From Durusdinium trenchii (taxonomy: Eukaryota; Sar; Dinophyceae; Suessiales; Symbiodiniaceae): a DNA stretch of 64,000 bases. The DNA lies in the NCBI GenBank assembly GCA_963970005.1, contig CAXAMN010022851.1:917878-981877 (forward strand), written 5' to 3'. Both the position numbers and the translations under genes were made by a program. The notes beneath the pieces are model-generated. The model saw only the letters and a list, made by a program, of their open reading frames with translations. It did not search any database and had not been told where the DNA came from. Shown one piece after another: positions 34,112 through 47,019 of the stretch. The first letter of the stretch is position 1. Every line of letters begins with the position of its first letter.

Positions 34112-34799
34112 TACCAGGCCTTACAGAGCAAGTCCATCAATACAGCGCATGGGTTTGGCCTTTTGACCGATTTGGCAGAGGTCGGAGTGATCATAACAAC
34201 TTTGTTTTCTATTCACCTTGGAGTGATTGAAGATGCAATTTGCATTTAGCTGAGTTTTGCTGTGCAACCTTTTCACTGCAGGCCTTTGTGAGGAACCAGC
34301 TAACTCCTGATTGCGCCACAAGTGTCAAACGCTAGACCTCGCCAAAGGGTTGTAGGGTACATGATGCAGAAGGACACCCAAGGGATGCGCAATAAATATG
34401 GCTGCAAGTTGTTTCAGGGCATGTTGCTGCCAAATATGAAAACAACACCACAATTTTAATCTGTTAAGCATTTGGCCTCACAGCGAAGGCTCCAAGTGGT
34501 TTCGGCTAGCATAGACGGCGCAAAAACTGCAACTGAATCCGATATATTCAAATCAAATGCACTTAGACATTGACCTCAATTAGGTGTGGGTCTATCAATT
34601 TGTCAGGAGCGCCAGCTGCAGAGTGTCTTTCTTACACGCAGTGACCCAAAATGTCAAAAGTAGCTGATGTCTAAACTTGTGACTTTTATTGGTATGTGTT
34701 TCTTCCCAACAGGCTCACTTCACTTCTGATTCTGAAGGGGCAGGGGATGTCTTTTGTAACTGATTTGCAGTTTGGCAAGGTTCTGAGAGCGGCTTGGGG

Positions 34800-36340
34800 C
34801 TTGGAGTAAGCATGGGGTGCACGAAAACTGGGACAATGTCACGAAAGAATATAGCCAAAGAGTGATCCGGTATCACCAAATCTCGCCAGGCCATGCCTGT
34901 GAACACCGTTCGTACATCGGCACATGTAGAGAGCCAGTATGGCCCTCATGGTGGGTTTTCAGATGCAACCGTTTACTCCGCAGAGTTGTGGAGGTGGGCC
35001 CCGTGGTGCGGAAAAGACAGAAAGCGGGATGCCAGGAAAAGCCTTTCTTTTAAGACTAGAGTACCAGATGTCCTGTCAAAGAGAGCCTTCATGCGCGGTG
35101 AGAGGGAATGCAAGTCATTTGCGTTCGTTTGCCCAACAGAAATGCATTCGGCAAAAGGCATTGCATTCTGTGCAATGTTTGCAGGCGTCGACGACAAGGC
35201 TGGCAAAACTAAGAACCGGGCCAAGATCACAGGCCCTAAACGGGGCCGAATATAACCACTTTGCAGCATGTTTCTTTGGCATGTTTTTTGCAAAATTATC
35301 AGGTCGGACTCTTTTCCAACTTCTAGGTAGCCAGTGGATTTTCTGCACTGCTCCGATTGATTGTAGACAGCTATCGTCTCGCTGTTTATCGTCAGGTGCG
35401 CATTTGCGCAGGTGCGATGCTGCGCAGATCGAGCAGCCTAGCAACATTTGTATGAAGGATGATGAAGGATGATAAAGGATTGAACTGGTGACAAGTTGGA
35501 AGCTGACAATTGCTTTCGAAGCTGCGAAAGCCTGACTGCAGGCTGCACATGGCGGAAACGGCTGCAACGTGTCTCATGAATAAAGGCTGACGTTTTTCCA
35601 GCCACAGCTACAACAGCGGGTTGTAGGCTCACGACCTTCCACCACTATAGAATGACGAACGTGTTGCACAGGTTCCAGCAAATCTCTTGTGATACCAGAC
35701 AATATCGCAAGAAAGGATCAGCACTTGCAGGAACACTGGGAACAATTGAGTGATGCATGAACAGTCTGAGCCTATGGATAGTTGTTTGGGGGATGCTGGA
35801 TAGCTTTTTCCCGACAATACCCTTCTTGTTTGGTGGTGCAGTTGTCAGAGATGCAATCTCTAACCTCAATGACTTCCACAGCTATGCATGCGGAACTCCG
35901 CGTGCTTTGCAGGTTAGACCGGGCTCCAAGAGATACCGATGGCCTTCATGGTGGCTTTCAGAATTCCGTACTGTGTGCTTTGTTGTGCTTTACAATCCGA
36001 TTCTATGTTGCTTGGCAATCCGGCACCAGTGTCCTGACAATTTTTGAAGAGGGACCGCTTGCGCCCCTGCGCGCACCTAGAAAGCTCACTGGTGGGCATG
36101 CCCCCTAAGCGCTCAAGAAGCAGTACTATGCTTTAGCACATCTTACGGAGCCAGCCTGACTGAGATTCCCATGTTCAGAACAGAGCAGCGCTCGTTCTAC
36201 ATCTTGGGCACCCAAGTCGGAGCAGGCCAATTCTTGGGTCGGAATACCCCACAATCACGTCCATCTCTTCAAGAAGCAGTTCTGGTAAGCGTGAGCAGGT
36301 GGTAACGAGGATTGGTTAAGAACCTAGGAACATGAATGAC
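34800..36340. repeat. Dispersed repeats inside the insertion
   Basis: 34890-34990 and 35880-36010 resemble each other and 52800-52980 (shared GCCCTCATGGTGG and TTTACAATCCGATTCTATGT-like words). 35445-35480 has a GGATGATGAA tandem. No gene was recognised. Confidence 0.5.
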
Positions 36341-36774
36341 AGTCATTAAGCCCTTTGAAGATCCCATGTGCTTTCAAGTGCATCATAGATTCAAAGCCGG
36401 CTAACTATATATCAAGCACAGCAAGCCGACCTCTAGCAAGCCTGAGCAAGCCCCAGCGTGGCCTTCGTACACGCTTGGGCTTGACTGATGAGACGGCTCA
36501 GAGCGATGGGGCCATGTTGAGGGGTCCGGATCGAGGGTCTGGGTCTCCTGTCTTTCTCTGGGCATTCAAACCTGGTCCGATTTCTGCGGGCATGTGTGCT
36601 GTGGCAAATGAAAACCCATCCCGGCAGATTTGTGCGCACCTTTTTAACAGAGACCACAAGGGTCACTTGATTTTGACGATGCAACTGATGTAAAGATAGA
36701 CTAGATGTCTAGTCATTGGTGTCTCATGCTTGGTTTTGCAATGTGTTGTGCCTTCAGGATGTTTTGCAACACAA

Positions 36775-37075
36775 CAGCTTGACTTGACAATAGATCATGT
36801 GTAGGCACAGACATTCAATTGGACCCAGTTCATCCTTGTAGTAGATGTTAGCTCGAGATGGTAAGATAGTCAATGCATAGGAGTGTTCAACTCTTGCATT
36901 GTTGCTTTTATGCTATCCAGCTCTGGCCAGCAGGGCTAAGGGTTAGCAGCATACCTTACACAATCAAAGCCTTGATCTGGAAGCCCAACTAAGACTACTA
37001 AGCTTCCACTCAAGGATAACAAAGAGGCTCTCATTGCACAATTTGCGGCCCGCCAGTTCAGATAGAGTACCTGCT
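36775..37075 (+). repeat. About 300-bp direct repeat, right copy
   Basis: Partner of 30610-30925, same orientation, about 6.1 kb away; see that entry for shared words. Confidence 0.8.
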
Positions 37076-40000
37076 GCGTTTGTGAAAGTCTGCAATGTGC
37101 TCTGCGGGAGCGACATTGACAGAACATGCTATCTCAATTCTGTCAACGTTGTTTCTTTTTGAGAATGAAAGCAGTTGCAGTGAAATTTCGGGTAGCAGCG
37201 GTAGCAGGGTAATTTATTGACAGTTCTTTTCACAGTCAAAGCCTAGGCTCCCCTAGGCTAGTGCACTACAAGGCATCTACCCAGATGCTGTGTGTTTTGA
37301 CTTTGTGTGGTGTTGTTGCTGACGCGGTTTGCTGGATCACACAGACCCGACGGGTCCGCGCACTGGCCACGCGGAACTCATTGCACGTTTCGGACGTTTT
37401 CGGTGAAACAAACCGCTCGAGCAAAGTGGAAATGTCACTGTGAAAGCCTTTAACATGCCTTTGAGCAAATGGAAATCATTGGTACCAGCTTGCCCGGAGT
37501 CGCTTTCACCCCACTAGTCCCTACAAGGAACGCAGATCTCGAATAATTGGACAGCGCATGATGCTCGAAGATGTATAGGTTGTAGCTTCTTATTACGGCC
37601 TCACCACTATTTTCAAGAATCAACCAACGATATCATCCTAGAAGCTACGTTCAAGCAGTGTTCTCTAGTTGTTGGTTTGTCTTGAGCCGCGCATGCAGAA
37701 TCATGATGTAGAACCCCATGTTGACCACACTTGCCCAGCATGTGCTCTTGATGTGTTGGTTGCCTGACCATTTGGACCTTTGGATGAGCGATGTTGTGGT
37801 GACGAACTGCAACCGGGCGGCCGCCGGTGCTGTTGATGTCCAAACGCGGATTTCCGCCATAAGACCTGATGAGTTGATGCCTTGGAAGTCTAGCTTTTGA
37901 CCAGAAACATCGCAATCAGGCGATTTACAAGACGAGGTGGTTGTTTGCAAGTGACTAAGGGGTGACACGAAGATGCCGATCAGCAAAGCAATATGTCTTC
38001 CGTTCTTTTACAGAGGAGCGACTAAGCTGCTTGAAGCAACTTGTGTTGAAACGCAGTTTGGGGCGCTTCGGTGACAAAACCATCCAAGGCAGCCTTGTTT
38101 ATTAGACCTCCGCTTGGAACAATTGCATTTAGGATTAAATTGCCATATCAAAGCTTCAGAGATTGAATTGAGCTGCTTTGCTCTGTCCAGGTTCAGGTTG
38201 CAGCGAAGTTGTATTCATTGTGAGGTTCAACATGTTTCAGATAAAGGCTGATTGAATGTCATCCTGATTTATGTGTTGGTAGAGCCATGTCAGGTCATGT
38301 GTGCGCAAGTTTCTATGTAGATGTAGATCTTCAATAGCTTGCCTCGACTGGCGATTGTCTATTCTTGCTTTGTATCATAAATCGATTGGAAAGTGTCTCA
38401 AGGCAACAATTGCTTCAAGACCAAAGTGCCTTGAGCGCCTTTGCCTTTGCAGGGCAATTGTCACCAGTGCAGAGTAGAGGTTGGTAGAGCTTTGCCACAG
38501 CCAGCTGCGCCAGATTCAGACCGGTCCTAGTCGCAGCTGTCCAACGGTCAGACCTGTAGGCCCTGAAAGCTTATCCTTCAGAGCGTCGAGAGAGAAGCCT
38601 GTTCAAGTTAGCAGAGAACATTTGTCCAAGTCCTATGTCCGCCGGGCAGCCGGACATGCAGTCACGAAAAGTGTACTATTGGCGTGCCGTACCTTTAGGC
38701 TTTTCTCCATATGCGCTGTGCAAAGCCTCACCCTTTCTGGACTAAGTGACAGTCTCACCAGGAACCCCCCTGGTGCGCCAAAGGGCCCGGTTTCGAGGCA
38801 AGTCCGACAACTCAGCAGTGAGGAGAGCAAAGTTCTCAACTCAGAGTCCTGCTCTTCCACTGCCACATCGGCTGGCTTCCCTCATGTTTCCAAGGTAGAA
38901 GCAAATCTGAAGACAATGCAGGCGTCCATGAGCTGAAATTGTCATTCTCGGCGGGACATGCAATGGACATCCAAGCCCTTCTCCATCAGTCAATCAGCAC
39001 CTTGCCTGGGAAGGGTCTTCGTTTGTTCTTGTACCCAGAGATTGTTATCTACCGGCCACCGACCTTTCAATGTGTAGTCAGACAAGCCGCACAAATACAT
39101 ACACAATGCGAGACCTCTTCACCACCCTGGCCCCTTAAGCTCTGCAGTCAGAGAATTTTCTTGTGCCTTCAACCAACACAAAAGCCCCTTGCGCCAGCTA
39201 CAGCCAGGTCAGTTGGCGCAGAGTCCAACGCCAATAGCTTTGTTTTATGACATTATGGAGCTCAGATGCTGGTTTGGTGAGTTAGTAACTTCGGGCAGCT
39301 GTGCACAACAATGCACAAAGTAGTAACCCACTTGTCACATTGTGGGCAAGAGATAGAGGCATTCTCTTAGATTAAGGTGCCAGCAGTTCACTGTCACCAT
39401 TGCATGGCATAGAGAACAGCAACAAACAGCCCCAACTTGTACGACTAATTAACGCATTGGAAGGGAGACTTGTGCCAGCCTTAAACACATCAATTCAATC
39501 CTTTTCCTGTGCATCGAGCTGTTGCTTTGTGAATTGCATAGGTTGGGAAGGCAATGACTCAGATTAGTTTGTTGGAGCAGCATGGGGCAGGCCGTTTGGT
39601 TTTGTTTGGATTTTGCCATCCACCAGTTCCAAGTGCTCCCACACAATTGCAAGCATGCAAGTTGTCTCTCAATGCGTCAATGCTATGGGAAAAGTGGGAG
39701 TGGAGACCCCCTGCACTGAACACTGATGCTTCGTAGCTTTGTATAACTCAGACTCACATGGAACCTAGATCCTTGAAAGACCATGTTCCTGCTTCAAACA
39801 GGGGCGCCACTTGCATGGAACGTGAGTCGGAGTGCATGTTAAAATTAATCTAATTATATGTGGATGGATCTATTCAACCAGAAGCGGCTTTTGCTTCCTT
39901 CATTCAAGGACCTGCAGCCAGCAGCAGGGGTGAACGAGCGCTGGAAGGTCAGAAGATGATTCCTTGGGAGTTGTGCCTCAGAATGGCCGAAACATATTTT

Positions 40001-40975
40001 TGCTAGACATGGATCAGTCTCTTTCATACCTTCATCATTCCGCTCTATTCAAGCATGGCCGGACGTTCTATTCTTTGTGATGTCCATGTGACTGGCGTGC
40101 TTAAGATTGCTTAAGGGTATACAGCTCATATGGCGTTGTCTCAGCCGTGCACAATAATCTGTGAATGTCCACGTTTAGGCTTAAGCCTCTCAACTCTACA
40201 GTGACGACCCTGCTCACCTGGAAAAAACGTCCGGGGGGTTCCGTGGCAATGCACGGATACTCAGGCATTTTTGTACACCTGAAGACCTGAAGAGGGCAGA
40301 GCCTTGTGTTGTGTTGCCCCTGTGCCCTGACAATGATTCAAGTGTGGACCTAAGAACATCTAAGAAAGGCCGTGGACTTTTTGACAGCTTGTGGCTCTCC
40401 ACTGGTCGTGTCCACCAAGCGTTCAGGGCGACTGCAGCAGTCGTCAGATATGTAGCAACGAGCCGGGCCCCCAGCTGCTCGATAGGAGCAGCCCTTCTTC
40501 AGTTGTGTCAAATCGGTGCCACGGTTTGTTTCGTTTCGGACGGTGTCATGGTTGAGAGCGAGCTTGCTTTGCATGTGGATTTTGTTCACCTTTGTCGCAG
40601 CATAAGTACCCCTGTCAATGTTGAAGCATGTTGAAGCTATGAAACTGTGCATGCAGTGCCAGGATAGTTCGAGGAACTTTGTGGCACCTTGCCGCAACCC
40701 AGAGCAATGAGCTTTGTAGCTTGCTCGTTGCATGTGCATGGTTTGAGGACTGCTCGCTCTGCCGGGCTGTCGCGGAAGCTTTTGAAGCCTGAGACGGGGC
40801 TCGCTGACGTTGCTTGTGTTGCCTGGACAAACAGGAAGCATCTCTTCAACCACACCGTTTTTGGGGGCATTAAATGCAGTTCCCCGAACCATCCAAAGTG
40901 ATGAGGTGGTGAATGCTGGATAGACGAAGTGCTGCTACAAGTTCGTTCCAGCATGGCTGAGGCGGAGACCCTTTA

Positions 40976-41002
40976 AGATATATATATATATATATATAAA
41001 GG
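40976..41002. repeat. TA microsatellite
   Basis: About ten TA units, found in array copy 3 but not at the same place in copy 1 (about 18275), so it expanded after the copies separated. Confidence 0.9.
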
Positions 41003-42074
41003 CTTGAAACTTCATGTAAACTGCTTTATGTGAAAGCGCGTTGAAAGCCATGAGTGGAGTTTGGGCGTCATTTTTGCTTGGCACATCGTGCCAATGTAGC
41101 TTCAGACGGTGTGTAGTGCACAGAAAGCGTGCAAGAACACCTTGTCGTAGATATGGGAAAAGCCATTTCCCCCAGTAATGACAAATACAATGCCTAAATG
41201 ATTGGCCGGGGCTAAGTAGCTTTCTTGAAATATGTCGTAGTGTAAATCCAGTTGTGGGTTCCTTCTTCCGCACACGAGCTTGAAAGGTTTGATCTCTCGC
41301 TAGTGGTGTGATAAATCAAGTATGTTCAGCGAAGCCAGGTGCAGAGTATTTGTGTGACCATGCCTTGCAGTAGAAACGTGCAGTGTCAGTGGCATGGGGC
41401 AGCTTCGCTTGCCCTTGGGTTTCAATACTCACATGAATGTGATGATTGTGTAGTGCCAATGGAATTTGCTTCATACATAGGCCCATGCACATTGAAATCA
41501 AATGATCTCATCTCTTGGCTGGCTTGAGCGCGGGGGGCTTGCCACATGTCGAAGTGGGACAAGGATCAAACATGCGCAGTCAATGGGGCAACTTCCGGTA
41601 GCCTTCAAACGGATGTATAGCTCGTAGATAGGGAGGGCCTTTCTCAATAACTCACTGACTTTCCATCCGTCCAATTTTCTTCTGTTTAAAAAGGGTCTGG
41701 TGTACGAGCTGATCTCAGATGCTGCCATCGTGCAGGTACAAATCCGTAGGTAGTAGGGACGCTTGCGCAAGAATCCCACAAGTTTTTTGGCAAAAGATGT
41801 CGTTGCCATTGCCGGTGGTTCGAGAAGTCCCTATTGCTCATTGCTGATCCTCATTATTTGCAACTTCCGGGTGTGCAGCCGTCGCTCTTCAGTTTTGCCC
41901 TCTCAACCTCCTGCAAACCGACATCAAATGATACATGAATTGGAACTAGGGGCAACAAAATACATGAATTGGAGCTAGTGGCAACCAAATCATTCTTAAG
42001 TTCAATCTGACAAGTTCCTAGAGGATGCAGCAGTTTGCTTTTGTTCAATCTAATGAATTGTTCCAGAGAGATGT

Positions 42075-43778
42075 ATGGGATCTGTCCGGCGAAGGAGCTT
42101 GGAATCTAGTGGGAGAATGCTGAAGCGCTTAGGGATGAACTGGAACATTCCAATCACGACAGCTCAGTTCCCAGTCAATGGCGCTGATGACTTGGAAGTT
42201 CACTACATTGATCCCATTGATTTGTTTGGGTACTTGCTTGACCGGGAGCCTGCCATTCTCTTCGGGGGAATGCAAGATGTTCAGAAACAGGGCAACCTTT
42301 TGAAATCATGGTGGTCTGCATTTCGTGACTACCAACCTGCACATGCTGTATTCCAAACTCATGGCGATGCTCTGGCTTCAACCATACCTTGTTCTCTCTA
42401 CGGAGACGAGGGTAAAGGCAGACGAAGAGGAAACACAGCTGTGTGTTCCATAGAAGTTCCATTCGGTCTGCATTCTGCCCTTTTGGAAGGAAAGGATGAG
42501 CATGCGCTAGACTGCAGCAGCTGTTCTCCTGGGATACACCGTGAAGTGAGAAATATTGGTGGCTATGCTGCTGCAAGCATGAAGGAGCACAGCTTCTTGA
42601 CCCGTTTTTTGCTGTGGATTCAGCCTTGCGTCAACTACAAGGCCCATGACGGTCTCATCAAGTGGCTCCTGGCGCGCATTGGTGCGTCTTTGCGACAGCT
42701 GTTCTTTGAGGGCTTGACTGTTCGTGGTCGGTGCTACACATTTGCTCTTGTTGCCATGAAGGGCGACCAAAAATGGCATATTTCCATGGCGTCCCTCGCA
42801 AGGCATTTTGGGACTCGAGGCCGGAAGCGAAGTTTACAGATGTGCTACGAGTGTGAGGCCGGTCGTCGAGATGCTCCGTATGAGGACATCAACAGAACGG
42901 CTGCCTGGACACAAACGCTCTACAGATCCCGTCCTTGGGACCAGCCTCCTCCACTGTTGGTGGTGCCTTTTGAGCCTGAAGATGGGCGCCAGGAATTCCT
43001 GTATAAACGGGACATTTTCCACATCGTGAAGCTGGGGCTGCTCAGACATTGGGTCGCTTCGACATTGGTGAGTCTCATCCAATGGGGCTGTGCCTTTACA
43101 GTTGAAGGCGAGCCAAATGCAGTGGGATACCAGCTTGAACGTGCGCATGCTTTTTTTAAGATGTGGTGCCTGGCGTTCAAGAAGTCTGCAGCGTTGCGGA
43201 GCTTTTCCCGGAACCTTTTCAACTGGCCAAATGCGAAAACGGCCCCGTGGGCCAATGTCAAAGCCTCAGATTGTGTCTTGTTGGCCGGCTGGCTCTGCTC
43301 TGTGCTTCCGGCTTATGCTTCACAGGAGACTGGAGAAAAGCAAGAGCTCCTGACGTTGATGTGTCAGACTGGCCAGCATGCGCTGGATTTCTACGGTAGG
43401 TTGGTGAAGCATCACCTACTGATGCCTCGTTCTTGTGTGGCCGCCTCTCTTCACTCTGGACTATCTTTTCTGAAAGGGTACACCCGCCTGGCGTATTGTA
43501 ACATGCGGCAGCCTTTTGCTGCGTGGGCCATGGTGCCCAAAGTTCACTCATTCAGGCACTGCCTGCATGAGTATGAGCTCTTTCTTGCCGACCCTACCAA
43601 AGAGTTTTTTATCAATCCACTTTGCTGGGCTTGTGAAACAGGGGAGGACCTGATTGGCCGATTGTGCAGATTGGCTACAACATTAGGTTCCCGATACGTT
43701 ACGCTTCGATGCTTGGAATTCTATTTGGTGAAGTGCAGGATTTTGTGGAACCGTGCATCGTGCAGGATCCTGCGATGA
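42075..43778 (+). mobile_element. DDE-type transposase-like ORF, intronless, N-terminus probably truncated
   Basis: 567 codons. Residues 1-12 come from array sequence, because the same DNA occurs at 19657-19687; the unique part begins at 42108 and the natural start may be Met15 (42117). Seen in order: THGD at 95-98, SLYGDEGKG at 107-115, a hydrophobic strand then KGDQKWH at 229-235, a CYEC zinc-ligand-like pair at 257-260, RDIFHIVKLGLLRHW at 312-326, PKVHSFRH at 488-495 and NPLCWACETGEDLIGR at 514-529. Known: Plavaka/KDZ-type transposases have acidic residues after short strands, a D-x-x-H-x-x-x-x-G helix and a late PKxH then E/D block. The match in layout is my inference. D111, D231 and E524 or D525 are candidate catalytic residues. 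No terminal inverted repeats were found. Confidence 0.55.
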
Positions 43779-46700
43779 GCGGACCAAAGCTTTCTGAAAA
43801 AATATTGAGCCAGTGCTGCTGCCACACTTGCCGGCAACTCTTCAACTCACCCACTGTCATCCTTGGAAAGCACAAGGAATCAGACTTCAACCTTATCTGG
43901 GTTTTGGCTTTCCCCTAGGCCCAAGCAATTCTGCATCCAAGAGCCAGAGACCTTCCAATCTCTGCTATAGTCAGGGTGTGTAATCTGAAACGCTTGTTTT
44001 CAAGTGAAACGACAGTTTTCTCTGGAAACCGCAAACATTTGTGCAGTTTGACGAAACGATAGAAATTTGTTCCTAGCGGAGGTCTTAGGTATATCTTCAG
44101 ATTGCTTGAGATGTGCGGGTCGCTGCTCAAAGTCTACTAGCAAATTCATGCAAATTCTTAGAACTTCCGTGAAGGACTCCGAAACCGCGACAAGTCCTCT
44201 AAAACCCATAGAACGCACGTTTAACAAGGATTGCATCTCCACGACACGACACACGTGCCAAACTGCAGTATCTTCTCCCTCGATTAATTCTGGATTTGGC
44301 CCCGCTAGTGTTCCATCACAACAAGCTCTATAGAATTGGGGCTGGCCCCTGTAGAAACAGAAATACATTTGTTTAACACAATTCACCTGGACCTTTACCA
44401 ACTGCATGTATCCCCGCAAAAAACAATCAAACGCCTTGCCATCAATCCATCGTATTAGATTTCATCTAGGAGATTCGACAGGGGATACTTTCACATCTTT
44501 GCTCAGACTCTCACAGTACTAGGTAAATTTGGATTTTCAGCTCTGTGAAAGAGTGTGGCAAGCAAGAGAAGTTTGCACAGGAAAAGTGCATGCAAAGTAC
44601 ATTTAGTCACTCCATGGTGACAGATTTAGAGGCGCTGCAGTTTTCGGAGCTTGGCCCTGGCCGCGAAAACGGCGCCTTTCAGCCATCAAATGTAGCTGTA
44701 TAGAGTCACTGGCAGCTGCTTGGCATTGTGTTTTGCCTGAGTCGAAGGCTTAGGCCTGAGCTTCTGCTGGGGGAATTTCAGAGCGGCATGGAGAGTCGAT
44801 AGGCATGAGAAGCTAGGTCCAATCAATTTGGATCTCTTGGCCTTGAACTGCACTGCGGCCCTACACCCGAGTGATGTGCAGCTTTTGGTCCTCAACGAAT
44901 TACTTACAAACGCCAAGCATGGGCCGGAAGGGGCCATTTTTTGTGGGATGCTTTGTTAAGCGTGGCTATTGCTTGCGCGCATGATTTGCAGGCTTGCACC
45001 TGAAAGGTGTCTACACTTGTCTGCGCAAAACCGGCGGCCGTCAACTGCGACGTGATGCGTCAAGGTACATGGTTCTCTCTTAAAATACTCTGTCAGGTGC
45101 TCATTGCCGTGAAATCATTCTGGGTACGGCATGCCGTGTTCTGCAACACTACGTCCGTAAAAAACACTCAGCAGCTAAACACGGGCTTGCATTGAATTAA
45201 ATTGTATACACCTGGAACCCATTTGACCTCTCTTTCAATAGGAGCAAGCAGTGGTGGGCACCAAACCACGAGCCACAGGTTCTAGGTAGTAGGTAGAGAG
45301 GAAAAAAGAGAGAGAGAGAGAGAGAGCGATAGTTGGACAGGCCGCCAAGCTAGTTCATGGCAAGCTCCCTCCGCCGGCAGGTGGGGTCCTGGCTCCTTCT
45401 GCTAAGCATGCAAACTGTTTGTGCTCAAGCCATCCCCAAGTCTCCACCATCTCTACCATCTCCGAATGCAATGACTTCTCATTAAAACTCCGCGGAATCC
45501 TGTCGTCATGCTCACAAGGGCAAGCCGTGCTCGCAACTGCAGTGGGACTTCATCAACTGGGCACCAATCACAGCCTGAGTGGCAACTCTCGACTCATCAA
45601 GCCTTCAGTGCTGAAGTGGCATTGGCTGTCAAGACTATCGCAAGTTGAAACCTTTTGTTGGTAATTCTGGAAGACGTTTTCTGGGTTCTCTGGGTCTGGA
45701 ACGAGACCAATGGCGCAGTGACTGCGCGAGCCAAGACCGCACAGGTGACCGCCACAGGCTTGGAACGGGCACGATTTGAGCTCCACTGGTTGGAAACGGG
45801 CTGTGAAACAGGGTGAGGAAGGACAGCTTCAATGGATTCCATACGAAAAGGATTCGACTTGTTGCTACAGGTTCTGGGAAGACAAAAGAACCTACCTACG
45901 AAGTGGAGAGCGCAAGGATTTCATGCGCAGCTCACGGCAACGCCGTTCTTTGGCGTCTCGCCGTTCTTTCGGAGCCGTCTCAAGCGGCGTGCGCTGACCA
46001 CGTGTCTGAGACGGTGGTCCAAATGCGGACATCACCTGTGGTTCGAATGCACTGCGCTTCTCGCTTCTTCCACTGTTACTAGTAGCCATGCAGGGGCATG
46101 CACTTGTTACTACTAGCGTGGCACTTGTTACTACTAGCTTCTTGTTACTGCCAGTCATGGATTTGCCCCTGAGGTCGTGGATTTTACGCTCGAAACGACC
46201 GGACAAGACACCCGTCACGCGCGTCACCGGTGGAGTTTCAACTGCTCACCGTCCCAGCTCAAGGTGAGAGGGCTCTCGCACCCGGAAGCTGACAGCTCCA
46301 AACGTCTTGAGTTGTGGTCGATCTTTTCGAATTGCACCAGGAATGGCCAGCTGGACCCCCCAAAAAACATGCAGAAACTTCCCCTCAAAAGCAAGGGCTG
46401 TGCATTTACCCTTTTGAAGTTACAACCTTAAGTCCAAGTTGCAACGAACTTAAATAGCTCTTAAAACAAGATTTCTTATACAGAAGTGGTATCCTTTGGG
46501 CAGCGAGCTTTCAAATGGCTCCTTCCTTCCTGTCCGTGTGGGATATTCATGTTGGCTACAACGATAGTTTCAGCAAGGGAGCTGGCTGAACTATTTTATT
46601 AAGCTTACAAATTCTGAAGATCCTCTGGCAGCTTCTTGCTTGTCACCACGGCATCGACAAACGCGGTCTTTTAGCGAAAGGTGGCCTGGCATCAACAAAA

Positions 46701-47000
46701 AAAGGCCAAAGCTTTTTTGGGACTTTCGTCACATTGTCACAAGAGTGCAGCATGCTAGTGGTGTGCCTAAGGTTCGGGAGCCATGGGGAGTGGAGTGGAT
46801 GACTGCAGTGAGGAGTTTACACAGCGAAACTGCATGCAATGTGCATCTCCAGATATCCCGCGGTGAATCGATTGGGGCTAAATCCTGCCGAGCGGAAGAC
46901 ACTACCTGCCTTGCTTGGCTGGCCGGATATTTTTGCGGGTGCTGGAAGTGCAGCCTAGCCCGTGCGAGGCTTGTGCCTGACTTTGGCCCTGGCAATGGCA
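43779..47000. other. Unassigned sequence inside the inverted block
   Basis: Contains a GA tract (45308-45326) and short tandem CTTGTTACTACTAG words (46070-46150). Open frames at 45892-46227 (minus) and 46640-47026 (plus) look protein-like, but no family or splice structure was recognised. Confidence 0.4.
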
Positions 47001-47019
47001 ATTGTCAAATACTTGTGAG

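Larger units (their letters stand above)
31816..37837. other. 6.0-kb insertion in array copy 3
   Basis: Copy 1 reads straight across this point, from GCAGTGA to CCAAACGCGG. The insert holds degraded plus-strand coding sequence (31860-34111) and then array-related pieces (34800-37100), including the right copy of the 300-bp repeat. No terminal repeats or target duplication were seen. Confidence 0.65.
30610..42107 (+). repeat. Long direct array, copy 3, split by an insertion
   Basis: Homology to copy 1 runs 31110-31815, stops, and resumes at 37838-42107. The interruption 31816-37837 falls at the point equal to copy 1 position 15581. The homology ends abruptly at 42107, where the inverted block begins. 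39430-39990 is shared with copy 4 (57630-58150) at roughly 90 percent by eye but is absent from copy 1. Confidence 0.75.
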
